DNA of 41,138 bases from an uncultured Prevotellaceae bacterium (GTDB taxonomy: Bacteria > Bacteroidota > Bacteroidia > Bacteroidales > Bacteroidaceae): contig ONDA01000026.1 in NCBI GenBank assembly GCA_900316475.1, positions 1 through 41,138 of the forward strand, given 5' to 3'. Below are positions 8,839-17,043 of this stretch, piece by piece; the stretch's first letter is position 1, and each line of letters opens with the position of its first letter. Made by a program: the position numbers and the translations under genes. The notes under the pieces are model-generated. The model saw only the letters and a list, made by a program, of their open reading frames with translations, made no database searches and was not told the origin of the DNA.

Positions 8839-8912
8839 GGACTTGTAGCTCAGTTGGTTAGAGCAACAGACTCATAATCTGGAGGTCCCAGGTTCAAGCC
8901 CTGGCTGGTCCA
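8839..8912 (+). tRNA. tRNA with anticodon CAT (elongator Met, or Ile2 read with lysidine)
   Basis: A cloverleaf of 74 bases starts GGACTTGTAGCTCAG and ends CTGGTCC plus discriminator A. The D arm is GCTC/GAGC. The anticodon loop CTCATAA holds CAT at 8873-8875. The T arm is CCAGG-TTCAAGC-CCTGG. The acceptor has one T-T mismatch and a G-T pair. CCA is not encoded. Initiator tRNA is unlikely because the anticodon stem lacks three GC pairs. Met versus Ile2 cannot be settled by eye. Confidence 0.9.
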
Positions 8913-8920
8913 CTACTGAG

Positions 8921-8960
8921 AATCAGCAACTTAGGATCAATCGAAGGTTGCTGATTTTTT
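8921..8960 (+). terminator. Intrinsic terminator after the tRNA
   Basis: AATCAGCAAC (8921-8930) and GTTGCTGATT (8947-8956) form a perfect 10-bp stem with a 16-base loop, followed by a T run to 8960. Confidence 0.85.
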
Positions 8961-9045
8961 AGACGTTTATTGTTTCTATATTTTTCAGTAAAAGTCCTCT
9001 TTTTCATGTTTGTATCTACAACCTATCCAATCTGAAGACTATTCA

Positions 9046-10323
9046 TCAGTACACCATATTGGTAGTCGGGTATCCGTACCAGTCGTTGGCCGTGTCCTTG
9101 TTGCTTGCCCACTGGCCGAACGCATGGCCGAGCGTCATATAGGCGCCGAAGAGGGCACCGTCCTTGGAATAACCGATATGTACGCCGTCCAAGGGATAAC
9201 GGAAGGCGCCCGACGGGACAATCAGCGACCAGGGGAGGATGACGGCGCCTGAAGGTTGCGTATATTCATGGAGCACAGAAACCGATCGGTGCTTGTAGAC
9301 GGCGTGGTTCTCCATGAAGATGCCGTTGTACTCCAAGATAACGAACGGGTCTAACGAGTTCAAAGTGAAGCTGTTAAGATTCTGCACTGAGGACTTGAAC
9401 GTGATGACAAAAGAGATGGTATTCGGACTGACCATATCGCTCTCTTCAGTCGTGTACTTGGTGACGTTATACTTATAACGCGGGATATAACCCTCGGTGG
9501 CATAGGCGACGGCACCCGTGGCCCAGTGAGCGTCCTCGAAGACATTGATGACGGCAGCATTGTCGCTTCCGGCCACCAGCAGTTCGTTGCTGTCGATAAA
9601 CGGCAAGGACGACTTTTTGTAACCCTCGTCGAAAGTCACACCGTCGACGGTTGTGATACTCTCTATCTGGTCGTAGGTGTAACCGACAAGACGGATAGCG
9701 GCAGCCACCTGCGACAGAGAGCCGACGGCGGCCAGTGTGACGTTGAGGGTTATCTGGTTCTTCGCGGTACGCTCCTGCGAGATACGCAACACGACGTCGT
9801 TATAGTCGTAATCGCCGGGCTGCGGCATCTCGTCCTCGAAACAGTAGGTAAAGGCCTGCGTGGTCATGGTGCTGATGGCCGAGGCGTTGGTAACCAGCGG
9901 ATCAGAGAAATCCACCGAACGGTCGTAGGACGTGAATGGTGCGACGGTATACCGTCCTTCGCTGTCGACCAGGGCGGCGTAGAACTTGGTCATCGTACGA
10001 GGAGCGGTGAAGGTCACGGCCTCACGTTCGTTGCCCGACAGCAGATAATCGCCCAACAGCGTGGCGCTGCGGCCCGACGCTGGATTCTCGCTGAGTATCT
10101 GCAGACGGCTCATATCCCTATAAGCAGAACCTATCGTCACGGTCATGTTATAAGAGGCGGTGAGATCCCAGTCGTGCGACGCATCGATGCCCGACACCGG
10201 CTGTGCTACCTCGACCAGCTTTATATACTCTTCCTCATCAAACATATCCTTATTGCACGACACCAGCGCTACGGAGCACAACAAAAGGACACATCGACAG
10301 ACTATCATTTCTAAACGTTTCAT
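9046..10323 (-). CDS. LruC/DUF4842-type surface lipoprotein (divergent member of the cluster)
   Basis: A 425-residue lipoprotein. The signal peptide ends in the lipobox ALVSC, with the lipidated cysteine at about residue 23. SGIDASHDWDLT, with Trp at about 52, matches the Trp motif of the three plus-strand paralogs. The Asp-rich LruC signature is FEDEMPQPGDYDYNDVVLRI, its Asp cluster near residue 171. The C-terminal half contains LruC-like beta segments and ends WYGYPTTNMVY. I start at ATG 10323 (MKRLEM) because an upstream in-frame ATG at 10359 overlaps the promoter box and would spoil the signal peptide. Function is unknown. It is transcribed away from the other LruC genes across a shared promoter region. 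Confidence 0.85.
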   Translation of the reverse strand: MKRLEMIVCRCVLLLCSVALVSCNKDMFDEEEYIKLVEVAQPVSGIDASHDWDLTASYNMTVTIGSAYRDMSRLQILSENPASGRSATLLGDYLLSGNEREAVTFTAPRTMTKFYAALVDSEGRYTVAPFTSYDRSVDFSDPLVTNASAISTMTTQAFTYCFEDEMPQPGDYDYNDVVLRISQERTAKNQITLNVTLAAVGSLSQVAAAIRLVGYTYDQIESITTVDGVTFDEGYKKSSLPFIDSNELLVAGSDNAAVINVFEDAHWATGAVAYATEGYIPRYKYNVTKYTTEESDMVSPNTISFVITFKSSVQNLNSFTLNSLDPFVILEYNGIFMENHAVYKHRSVSVLHEYTQPSGAVILPWSLIVPSGAFRYPLDGVHIGYSKDGALFGAYMTLGHAFGQWASNKDTANDWYGYPTTNMVY

Positions 10324-10348
10324 AGATGCAAAATTTTCTTTTTCGGCC

Positions 10349-10382
10349 CAAAAGTACAAAAAATTCCGTACATAAATACAAA
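10349..10382 (-). promoter_or_regulatory. Promoter of the divergent LruC lipoprotein gene
   Basis: On the minus strand, TTTG at 10379-10382 is followed 22 bases later by TACTTTTG at 10349-10356. The -7 box begins 25 bases before the ATG. Confidence 0.6.
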
Positions 10383-10441
10383 TATTTATGTCGTTTTTCG
10401 ATTTTTAACGCAAAACATATACAACTTACGGAAATTTTAAT

Positions 10442-10449
10442 TAATTTTG
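10442..10449 (+). promoter_or_regulatory. -7 box of the plus-strand LruC cluster
   Basis: TAATTTTG matches TAnnTTTG and lies 34 bases before the first ATG. It is preceded by an A/T-rich stretch that also serves the divergent gene; no clear -33 element. The 160-base intergenic region otherwise shows only A/T-rich sequence. Confidence 0.5.
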
Positions 10450-10483
10450 CACCGTAAATTCGAATATCTAAGTTACGTAACGC

Positions 10484-12580
10484 ATGAAGAATCTTTTTTT
10501 AACAGGGGCTACTGCACTCGTCCTTGGTGGATATTTGGCAGGATGCACACACGACGATTATGACTACACGTCGATTGTCGAAAGCAAGAAACAGGCATAT
10601 CAGGAGGTCTTCGTGGATGCCTATGGATCTATTGACCCCAATCAGACTTGGGGTTTTACTAACCTTGACGTCACCCGTGCCGAGAACGCTAACGGTAACG
10701 AGTGGGCAGACATCAAGAACTCTACGGGATATGGAGGCTGGTTGGTGCCTGACATCTTGACTGATGGTCAGAAATTACGCGTAAAAGCCTATTTCCAGGC
10801 TAATCCCTACCTCACCTATGAGGATCCGCACTTACACAATTTCTTTGTACAACAAGTGTACAAAGGCGGCACTGACGTAGGCGCCAAGTCATCGGAGACG
10901 GTCGTCGCAGCCAACGGCAGCGTCTACAACAGTAACAACATGAACTTGCTGACTGTTGGCCAGAGTGCTGTACACATCAACAACTTCAACTACGGCGACT
11001 GCAGCGTCTACGGCAACGTGCTGGACAACGGTTCCGACATCCTGGCTGGCAAGACCAGCTACCATGCCGACAAGATCATGCTGATGGTCGACATTGATGA
11101 CACCTCATGCTTCGGCTACCACGAGACGGGCAGCAGCAACGAGGAGAACACCCCCACCGGTCAGCATAACGACCGCGCAGCATTGGTGGCAGCTTCTGTC
11201 ATCGACGCATGGGCCATCGCCCATAGGGACAGCCTTGTCAACGCCGGCTGTTTCGGCGAGAATGTCGTCGACAAATGGAACCGCTCGTTCCTGGGCTTCG
11301 ACCTTGCCATCAAGGAAGGCGACCAGATATGGAGCGGCGAGACCCAGAAGTTTACCGAGGGTATGAACATGGGTTACGACGGCCTTTACTACAGCGACAG
11401 CAATACGGTCCTCTTCACTATCGACGAGAACTACAACCGGCATATGCCTAATGGCATGGAAGACGTGATGAAAGACGCCAATAACAACCCGCTGAAGTTG
11501 CTGGAGGCTAACACGAACTTCTATTCCGGCGACCTGGTGAAGCTAGATGACTCCGACCTGAGAAAAGACTTCGACGGCAAGGTCTTGGTGAACATGGTCA
11601 AGGTGAACGAGATGATCAGCCACGGCTATTATCCCGTCTCCGGTTCTGCCTTCAAAGACTGGGTCAAGCCCACGCACTCATACGACGGCTACTACTCAGA
11701 CTGGATTGTCACGCTGACAGAAGGAAAGAGGGTGGACAACCCCGACGAGACGACCGTTTCCGTCGACCAGGGCGAGACCTCGGAAGACAAGATTACCATT
11801 GTTACAACGAAAGAAAAATACGAGACGACCGAGCTCATTGAGCAAGGACGTGTATTCTGTGAGGACCTTGGACATATCAGCAGCAACGACCTCGATTTCA
11901 ACGACGTGGTCTTTGATGCCTATATCTACCGCATCACACCATCCACCCATATTGTCATCAAAGAGGACAACGTGATTGTCAAGGACAGCATTGAGCAAGG
12001 CACACCGACCTACAGGTCTGAAATTGTGCTATTGGCAGCTGGCGGTACACTGCAGTTGTCACTGGCAGGCGTTGAGGTACACAACGCACTGGGTGGCCAT
12101 TCCATTGCTACCGTTATCAACACCGTTGGAACAGGCGATAACGCCTATGGCAACCCGACAGCGACCAACGATCCGGTCGTGCTGGGAACCAATTTCAACT
12201 ACACAAGCATCGTTTCTATCCCCATCCGCGTGCTCTACGGCAACGGCGAGACGCTGGAACTGACAGCTGCCCAGGGATGGGCTCCCCACAAAATTCTCGT
12301 TCCCGTTGGTACCAAGTGGTGTAAGGAACGTGTGAACATTGCTGACGCCTACACCAAGTTCCGGGAATATGTCGGCAGCTCGCAGAAATTCTGGGAGGGA
12401 CCGAAAGACGAAACCAAACTCTATTCTCACCCGAAGGACACTTACACCGAGCGTTCCATGGTGCCCGTCACGGTACTCGTCAGCATAGAAGGGCCAACAA
12501 CAACCTATCGTAACAAGGGCACATCAACGACCACTGGCGGCTACCAGGGCGAGGAAGTCCTTTCACGTCAGCTCCGTTAA
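10484..12580 (+). CDS. LruC-domain surface lipoprotein
   Basis: A 698-residue predicted lipoprotein. The signal peptide runs to LAGC (Cys 21) and is followed by an acidic tether HDDYDY. A YGSIDPNQTWGFT motif places Trp at residue 56. The middle region includes FFVQQVYKGG, shared with the paralog at 17044. The LruC domain begins near residue 450 with GRVFCEDLGHISSNDLDFND, where the alternating Asp/Asn cluster starts at about 469 and resembles a calcium-binding loop. The domain closes with a KILVPVGTKWCKERVNI motif. An extra Thr/Gly-rich tail follows. First gene downstream of the divergent promoter region. The exact role (adhesin, fimbrial or matrix component) is not readable. Confidence 0.85.
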   Translation: MKNLFLTGATALVLGGYLAGCTHDDYDYTSIVESKKQAYQEVFVDAYGSIDPNQTWGFTNLDVTRAENANGNEWADIKNSTGYGGWLVPDILTDGQKLRVKAYFQANPYLTYEDPHLHNFFVQQVYKGGTDVGAKSSETVVAANGSVYNSNNMNLLTVGQSAVHINNFNYGDCSVYGNVLDNGSDILAGKTSYHADKIMLMVDIDDTSCFGYHETGSSNEENTPTGQHNDRAALVAASVIDAWAIAHRDSLVNAGCFGENVVDKWNRSFLGFDLAIKEGDQIWSGETQKFTEGMNMGYDGLYYSDSNTVLFTIDENYNRHMPNGMEDVMKDANNNPLKLLEANTNFYSGDLVKLDDSDLRKDFDGKVLVNMVKVNEMISHGYYPVSGSAFKDWVKPTHSYDGYYSDWIVTLTEGKRVDNPDETTVSVDQGETSEDKITIVTTKEKYETTELIEQGRVFCEDLGHISSNDLDFNDVVFDAYIYRITPSTHIVIKEDNVIVKDSIEQGTPTYRSEIVLLAAGGTLQLSLAGVEVHNALGGHSIATVINTVGTGDNAYGNPTATNDPVVLGTNFNYTSIVSIPIRVLYGNGETLELTAAQGWAPHKILVPVGTKWCKERVNIADAYTKFREYVGSSQKFWEGPKDETKLYSHPKDTYTERSMVPVTVLVSIEGPTTTYRNKGTSTTTGGYQGEEVLSRQLR

Positions 12581-12610
12581 TGTTTAAATCCTAAAATGAG
12601 AACTACGATT

Positions 12611-14788
12611 ATGAAGACAAAGAATCTATTCAAGATATTTTTGATGTCCATAGCTGGAGCCATTGGAGCAACACAGGCCCAGGCCAGCAACTGGAGCATC
12701 ACGTTTGACGGAAAGGTGACCACAGACAAGACGGGGGTTAACATCTCGGAAACCGTTGCCACCATTGGCGGCGTCACCATGGGTACTACCTCTTGGGGTA
12801 CATTAACGGAAACAAGTGTCTTTACCGGTCCCACAGATCAGAACTATGCCGCCAATGACATCTCACTGGCAACACTGACAGGCGCTGGGGCAGAGGCAGG
12901 AAAGCAACTGATTGTCTACGCCACCATCACCAACCCCTATAGTTATGGACTGACGTTGCAGGCCAACTGGGACAGCAACACCAGCCTCGAGTTCAGCGAT
13001 TGGCAGGGTGCTGACAACGGCCGAGAAATAAACCAGAACCATCCCAATGCATACGATGGCATGTGTTTCAAGATGACCATCGGCGAGAACACTCTGGGCA
13101 AGCTCAACGAATCGACGCCGCTGAAAGTTATCAGCAATGGTATGATTATCAGCAAGATCACCATAGCCAGTGGCGATGGCGGTTTACTTGACCCGAAGTT
13201 CGTTCTGCAGACAGGAACGTCATGGCTCCTTCGCACAGGCACACAAGGACTCTACTCTGCCAACAGCGGTGCCCGCGCCTTTGGTCTGCTTGACTGTAAG
13301 GCCGGCGAGGTGATTACCATCAATGCCTCGTTTGACCCGGCTCCCACGACAAATGTCACTCTAAAATCGGAAAACGAAAACATCTTCAAGTATGTGGTAA
13401 CGGCCGACGGCGACGTAGCCTTCAAGCCTGCCCGCTATATCAACATCCACAGTATCGCCATCGACCCAGGCTACAGCGTCACCTTCAAGGTTGGAGATGA
13501 GGTTGTAAAGACCGCATGGTACGAGGCTGGCGAGACCGTAGCTGAAGAACCCGCCCCCACACAGGAAGGCTACACTTTCAGCGGATGGAGCGGCTATCCT
13601 GAGAACATGGTGATGCCGGCTCAGAATGTCACGGTCAGCGGTAGCTTCAGTGTCAACCATCACGATATCATGTATAAAGTTGATGGCAATTACTATCAAG
13701 GCTATTATTACGTAGCATACGGCACACCGTTGAGTCCCGACTACGTTCCCGCCAATCCTACCAAGGAAGGCGCAACATTCGTAGGATGGGAGAACATGCC
13801 AGAGACTATGCCAGACTATGACTTGGTTCTTAACGCCATCTTCACTGAGACAGCCACCTATACCATCAGCTACACAGTTGACGGCGTGGTTGTTGCAACA
13901 GAGACGCTGGCAGAGGGACAGGTTCCCACCCCGCCAGCCACAGCAACAAAAACAGGCTATACCTTTACCGGATGGAGTGATGTTCCTGCCACCATGCCCG
14001 CAGAGGACGTAACGGTGACAGCCCTGTTCACCGTCAACAGCTACACGCTGACCTATATGGTCGACGGCGAGGTCTACGGTACACCTGAGACCGTGGCTTA
14101 CGGTACTGTCATCACGCCGAAAGCTGAACCGACTAAGGAAGGTTATACCTTCACGGGCTGGCAGAATGTTCCTGCTACCATGCCGGCTCAGGACGTCGTC
14201 ATCTCCGGTATGTTCAACAAGGACAAGGCATATACCACCTTTGCTGTGGGAATTTCTGGCTATGCTACCTTCTGCTCAACCAAGGCCCTGCGCTTTGTAG
14301 GTAACGAGGCTGTGAAGGCATATATCGCCAAGAGCAAGAACAGTAACGTTGTCGTACTGCAACAGGTGATTGGCAGTGTAGCCGCCGGCACTGGACTGGT
14401 GCTGAAAGGCAGTGCCAACGCCACCGCCACCATTGAGGAGGTCGAGACAGGATCAACCTACAACAATAACTTACTGGTAGGTGTCACCAGTGGCTCCGTG
14501 ACTATCAACGCTGCCAACAAATACGTACTGGTCGTCAAGAACGGTGTCGTGAAGTTTGCTGACACTGACGGTCGTGAGGCTGTCGTACCCGCAGGCAAGT
14601 CTTACCTGCAGGTTAATGCCAGCGCCCGTGAACTGACATTCGAATTCGAGGATGACACAACAGGCATCGATGCTGCTGACAACGAGAATCAGGTTGACGG
14701 TAGCATCTACAACCTCCGCGGCGTACGCGTCGAGAAGCCCGGCAAGGGACTCTACATCATTAATGGCAAGAAGGTATTTATCAAATAA
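12611..14788 (+). CDS. Secreted Listeria-Bacteroides-repeat (InlB B-repeat-like) protein with Prevotella C-terminal tail
   Basis: 725 residues from the ATG chosen at 12611; an in-frame ATG at 12596 would add MRTTI. The Sec signal ends near ATQAQA. The N-terminal ~280 residues are an unrecognised beta-rich domain. Four tandem repeats of about 62 residues follow (roughly 287-537). Each has a VDG-type start, an EGYTFTGW motif and a PATMPAQDVVI end, as in the flexible B-repeats of secreted Bacteroidetes and Listeria proteins. A further domain starts at FAVGISGYATFCSTKALRF. The tail TTGIDAADN...YNLRGVRV...GLYIINGKKVFIK is the conserved C-terminus of many Prevotella secreted proteins and resembles a type IX-like sorting tail. 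It lies between two LruC genes, so it is probably a partner of the lipoproteins. Confidence 0.85.
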   Translation: MKTKNLFKIFLMSIAGAIGATQAQASNWSITFDGKVTTDKTGVNISETVATIGGVTMGTTSWGTLTETSVFTGPTDQNYAANDISLATLTGAGAEAGKQLIVYATITNPYSYGLTLQANWDSNTSLEFSDWQGADNGREINQNHPNAYDGMCFKMTIGENTLGKLNESTPLKVISNGMIISKITIASGDGGLLDPKFVLQTGTSWLLRTGTQGLYSANSGARAFGLLDCKAGEVITINASFDPAPTTNVTLKSENENIFKYVVTADGDVAFKPARYINIHSIAIDPGYSVTFKVGDEVVKTAWYEAGETVAEEPAPTQEGYTFSGWSGYPENMVMPAQNVTVSGSFSVNHHDIMYKVDGNYYQGYYYVAYGTPLSPDYVPANPTKEGATFVGWENMPETMPDYDLVLNAIFTETATYTISYTVDGVVVATETLAEGQVPTPPATATKTGYTFTGWSDVPATMPAEDVTVTALFTVNSYTLTYMVDGEVYGTPETVAYGTVITPKAEPTKEGYTFTGWQNVPATMPAQDVVISGMFNKDKAYTTFAVGISGYATFCSTKALRFVGNEAVKAYIAKSKNSNVVVLQQVIGSVAAGTGLVLKGSANATATIEEVETGSTYNNNLLVGVTSGSVTINAANKYVLVVKNGVVKFADTDGREAVVPAGKSYLQVNASARELTFEFEDDTTGIDAADNENQVDGSIYNLRGVRVEKPGKGLYIINGKKVFIK

Positions 14789-14800
14789 TCAACAACAGAT

Positions 14801-16927
14801 ATGAAGTATATATATAATATAATAGGTATGGCCGCCCTCGCTATGGGGCTTACCTTTACCGGTTGTTCGCACGACTTCGACGAGTACACACCTACCGACG
14901 AGGTAAACAACACCTATAACAGGATATTCATTGAGACATTCGGGCAGCCGGCCGCTAACCACAACTGGGGGTTTGACGCGACGGTAAGCACCGCACGTGC
15001 CATCACCCGCTCGTTCTCTAATCCTACCGTTCCCACGATGAACGCCCCCTACGACGGAACGTGGGTGACAAACTACCTGGCAACGGCCAAAGAGCCAAAT
15101 AGCACTAACATTGCCGACAACTACGACAACAGTTCTTATGCCCGCAAGGAGGGAACCTATGTCGAGCCTTACACAACATGGTATGCAGAATTCCAGACCC
15201 TTTACCCCGAAGCCAACTACGGCTGGAACTGGAATCAGGCAGTAGCCGCTGCCAAGGCCGCCGGTTGGGAACATTTCGACGACCTGTTCGTATACAATCC
15301 CGACACCAACTATGTCCTCAACTTCAAGATTACCGGCACATGGGACGGCGGCATCGGTGTAGCAGGTTCCGAAGGTCTCTATACTGACGGCACACAAAGC
15401 GGTGCTGAGCGCACCATCGTCGTCACCGGCACATGGAACATCACGGAGGATCAGCGTATCGGCAGCCTCGGTAGAATCATCATTGCCGACGGCGGTACGG
15501 TGAACGTGGCCAGCGGCAAGATGCTGAACATGGTCAACCAGGCACAGCTCGTCATCCTTCGCGGTGGTAAACTGACTGGCGAAGGCACCGTGGAGGTGAA
15601 CAACGGTAATGCTGCAGGACGCGAGAACTACAACGGCGGTACTGTCGACGTTGCTGTCTTCAACAACAACTTCGGCAAGTTCTTCAACTACGGCAAGTTC
15701 CTCGTCACCGAATATCAGGGCGGCGCTAAGGAGAGCAACTTCTACAACCACCACCTTGCAAACATCGACCATTTCGGTATCTATGACAGCAGCACCGCCA
15801 ACGCCCGCATTTTCAACGCCTGCCAGTTCTATGTGCAGCACGATGCTCGCATCCGTAACTACGAGGGTATTATGGGCTCTGCACTCATCGTCGGCGGTCA
15901 GCTGATGTTCAGCAGCAGTGAGGACGGCACCAGCGATCCCACCACCGTCGGTCTGGCAGCAGGTGCACTCGTGAAGTGTAACACGCTCTACAACAACGGC
16001 ACCTGTTGGGCAGGCCCCACAGCAAACGGTTATGCCGTTCTGAGCATCGAGGATAAGATTGACTACCTGAACTGGGAACAGGATCATCCCGAGCTTGGCG
16101 GTTATTTCGCCAATAACATCTATGTCTATTCTCATACCTGGGACAACGTTCCCGACGGTAACGGCTACCACCAGACCGACCCCAGCGACGAGTACAACCA
16201 CTCGCTCTCCATTGCTGAGTACAAGTTCAAGAACATCGTGGCCAACGCTGTTGGCAACGGCAATGTGACGATTATCGACAAAGGTACGACGGAGATCATT
16301 CCTGCCGATACAGACTTTGAGTTGGGGGCAAAAGGCTGTACGCCAGGTTTCAACGGCGATACCACACCGCCAGACGATGATGACGATTGGGGTGACTGGG
16401 TACGCATCATTGTTGAGGACCTGAGTGTTCAGACACGTACCGACTTCGACTTCAACGACGCCGTCTTCGACGTACGTATCAACAGCAGCAAGACCAAGGC
16501 ACAGATTAAGCTGAAGGCAGCTGGTGGCACGCTGCCGCTGACGATTGGCTGGACCGGTGACGCCGGAACGAGCTACGAAAAGTACGAAGTCCACAATATG
16601 TACAACGTGGCAACGAACGTCATGGTCAACACCAATGCCCGCAACGGTGTCGATGGCAAGGCCGACGTTACCAAGACACTGACCGGTACCTTCAACAGCG
16701 CTAACGATGTGAAAGTGATGGTTCAGAAGCGTGGCGTGTGGATGGAGATCACCGCTCATACGGGTCAGCCTGCCAGCAAGATACAGGTCAAAACGACCTA
16801 TACGTGGTGTCAGGAGCGCAAGAATATCAGCGACATCTACAACGGAACCGTCTACGAGAAGAGCTTCAACGACTACGTCAGCGACCCGAGTGTAGCTTCC
16901 GACTGGTACGAATTCCCGTCAGAGTAA
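14801..16927 (+). CDS. LruC-domain surface lipoprotein with a repetitive beta middle
   Basis: A 708-residue predicted lipoprotein. The signal runs to FTGC (Cys 22). ETFGQPAANHNWGFDAT places Trp at residue 56, exactly as in two neighbours. The region around residues 170-420 is rich in short Gly/Asn/Thr beta strands (GTWDGGIGVAGSEGLYTDGT, GGTVNVASGKMLNMVN, LRGGKLTGEGTVEVNNG), suggesting a beta-helix or stacked-strand domain. The Asp tract PPDDDDDWGDW precedes the LruC domain, whose TDFDFNDAVFDV motif begins near 548. The domain ends with KIQVKTTYTWCQERKNI. It starts 12 bases after the repeat protein, so they share a transcript. A 656-residue antisense frame over this gene is a codon-bias shadow. 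Confidence 0.85.
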   Translation: MKYIYNIIGMAALAMGLTFTGCSHDFDEYTPTDEVNNTYNRIFIETFGQPAANHNWGFDATVSTARAITRSFSNPTVPTMNAPYDGTWVTNYLATAKEPNSTNIADNYDNSSYARKEGTYVEPYTTWYAEFQTLYPEANYGWNWNQAVAAAKAAGWEHFDDLFVYNPDTNYVLNFKITGTWDGGIGVAGSEGLYTDGTQSGAERTIVVTGTWNITEDQRIGSLGRIIIADGGTVNVASGKMLNMVNQAQLVILRGGKLTGEGTVEVNNGNAAGRENYNGGTVDVAVFNNNFGKFFNYGKFLVTEYQGGAKESNFYNHHLANIDHFGIYDSSTANARIFNACQFYVQHDARIRNYEGIMGSALIVGGQLMFSSSEDGTSDPTTVGLAAGALVKCNTLYNNGTCWAGPTANGYAVLSIEDKIDYLNWEQDHPELGGYFANNIYVYSHTWDNVPDGNGYHQTDPSDEYNHSLSIAEYKFKNIVANAVGNGNVTIIDKGTTEIIPADTDFELGAKGCTPGFNGDTTPPDDDDDWGDWVRIIVEDLSVQTRTDFDFNDAVFDVRINSSKTKAQIKLKAAGGTLPLTIGWTGDAGTSYEKYEVHNMYNVATNVMVNTNARNGVDGKADVTKTLTGTFNSANDVKVMVQKRGVWMEITAHTGQPASKIQVKTTYTWCQERKNISDIYNGTVYEKSFNDYVSDPSVASDWYEFPSE

Positions 16928-16989
16928 TCGTTTTCGTCTCATTTTTCTTTTTTTTTATAATATTAGTATAGAGAATTAATTTATTTTTG

Positions 16990-16997
16990 TACCTTTG
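16990..16997 (+). promoter_or_regulatory. -7 box upstream of the last LruC gene
   Basis: TACCTTTG lies 46 bases before the ATG at 17044, after a T-rich stretch (16940-16957). It suggests this gene has its own promoter besides read-through. No TTTG at -33 spacing. Confidence 0.55.
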
Positions 16998-17043
16998 CAG
17001 CACAATTCGATCAAACTTCAATAATTATTAAATCTTTTAAGCA

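Noticed and set aside
8839-8960. tRNA-associated integration site (att) for a mobile element
   Set aside because: The inverted repeat after the tRNA is its terminator. No integrase and no second copy of the tRNA 3' end were seen in the window.
14789-16759. 656-codon open frame antisense to the LruC gene at 14801
   Set aside because: The plus-strand frame has a lipobox, the Trp motif and the LruC signature. The antisense frame is a Val/Ala-rich shadow without a signal or motif.
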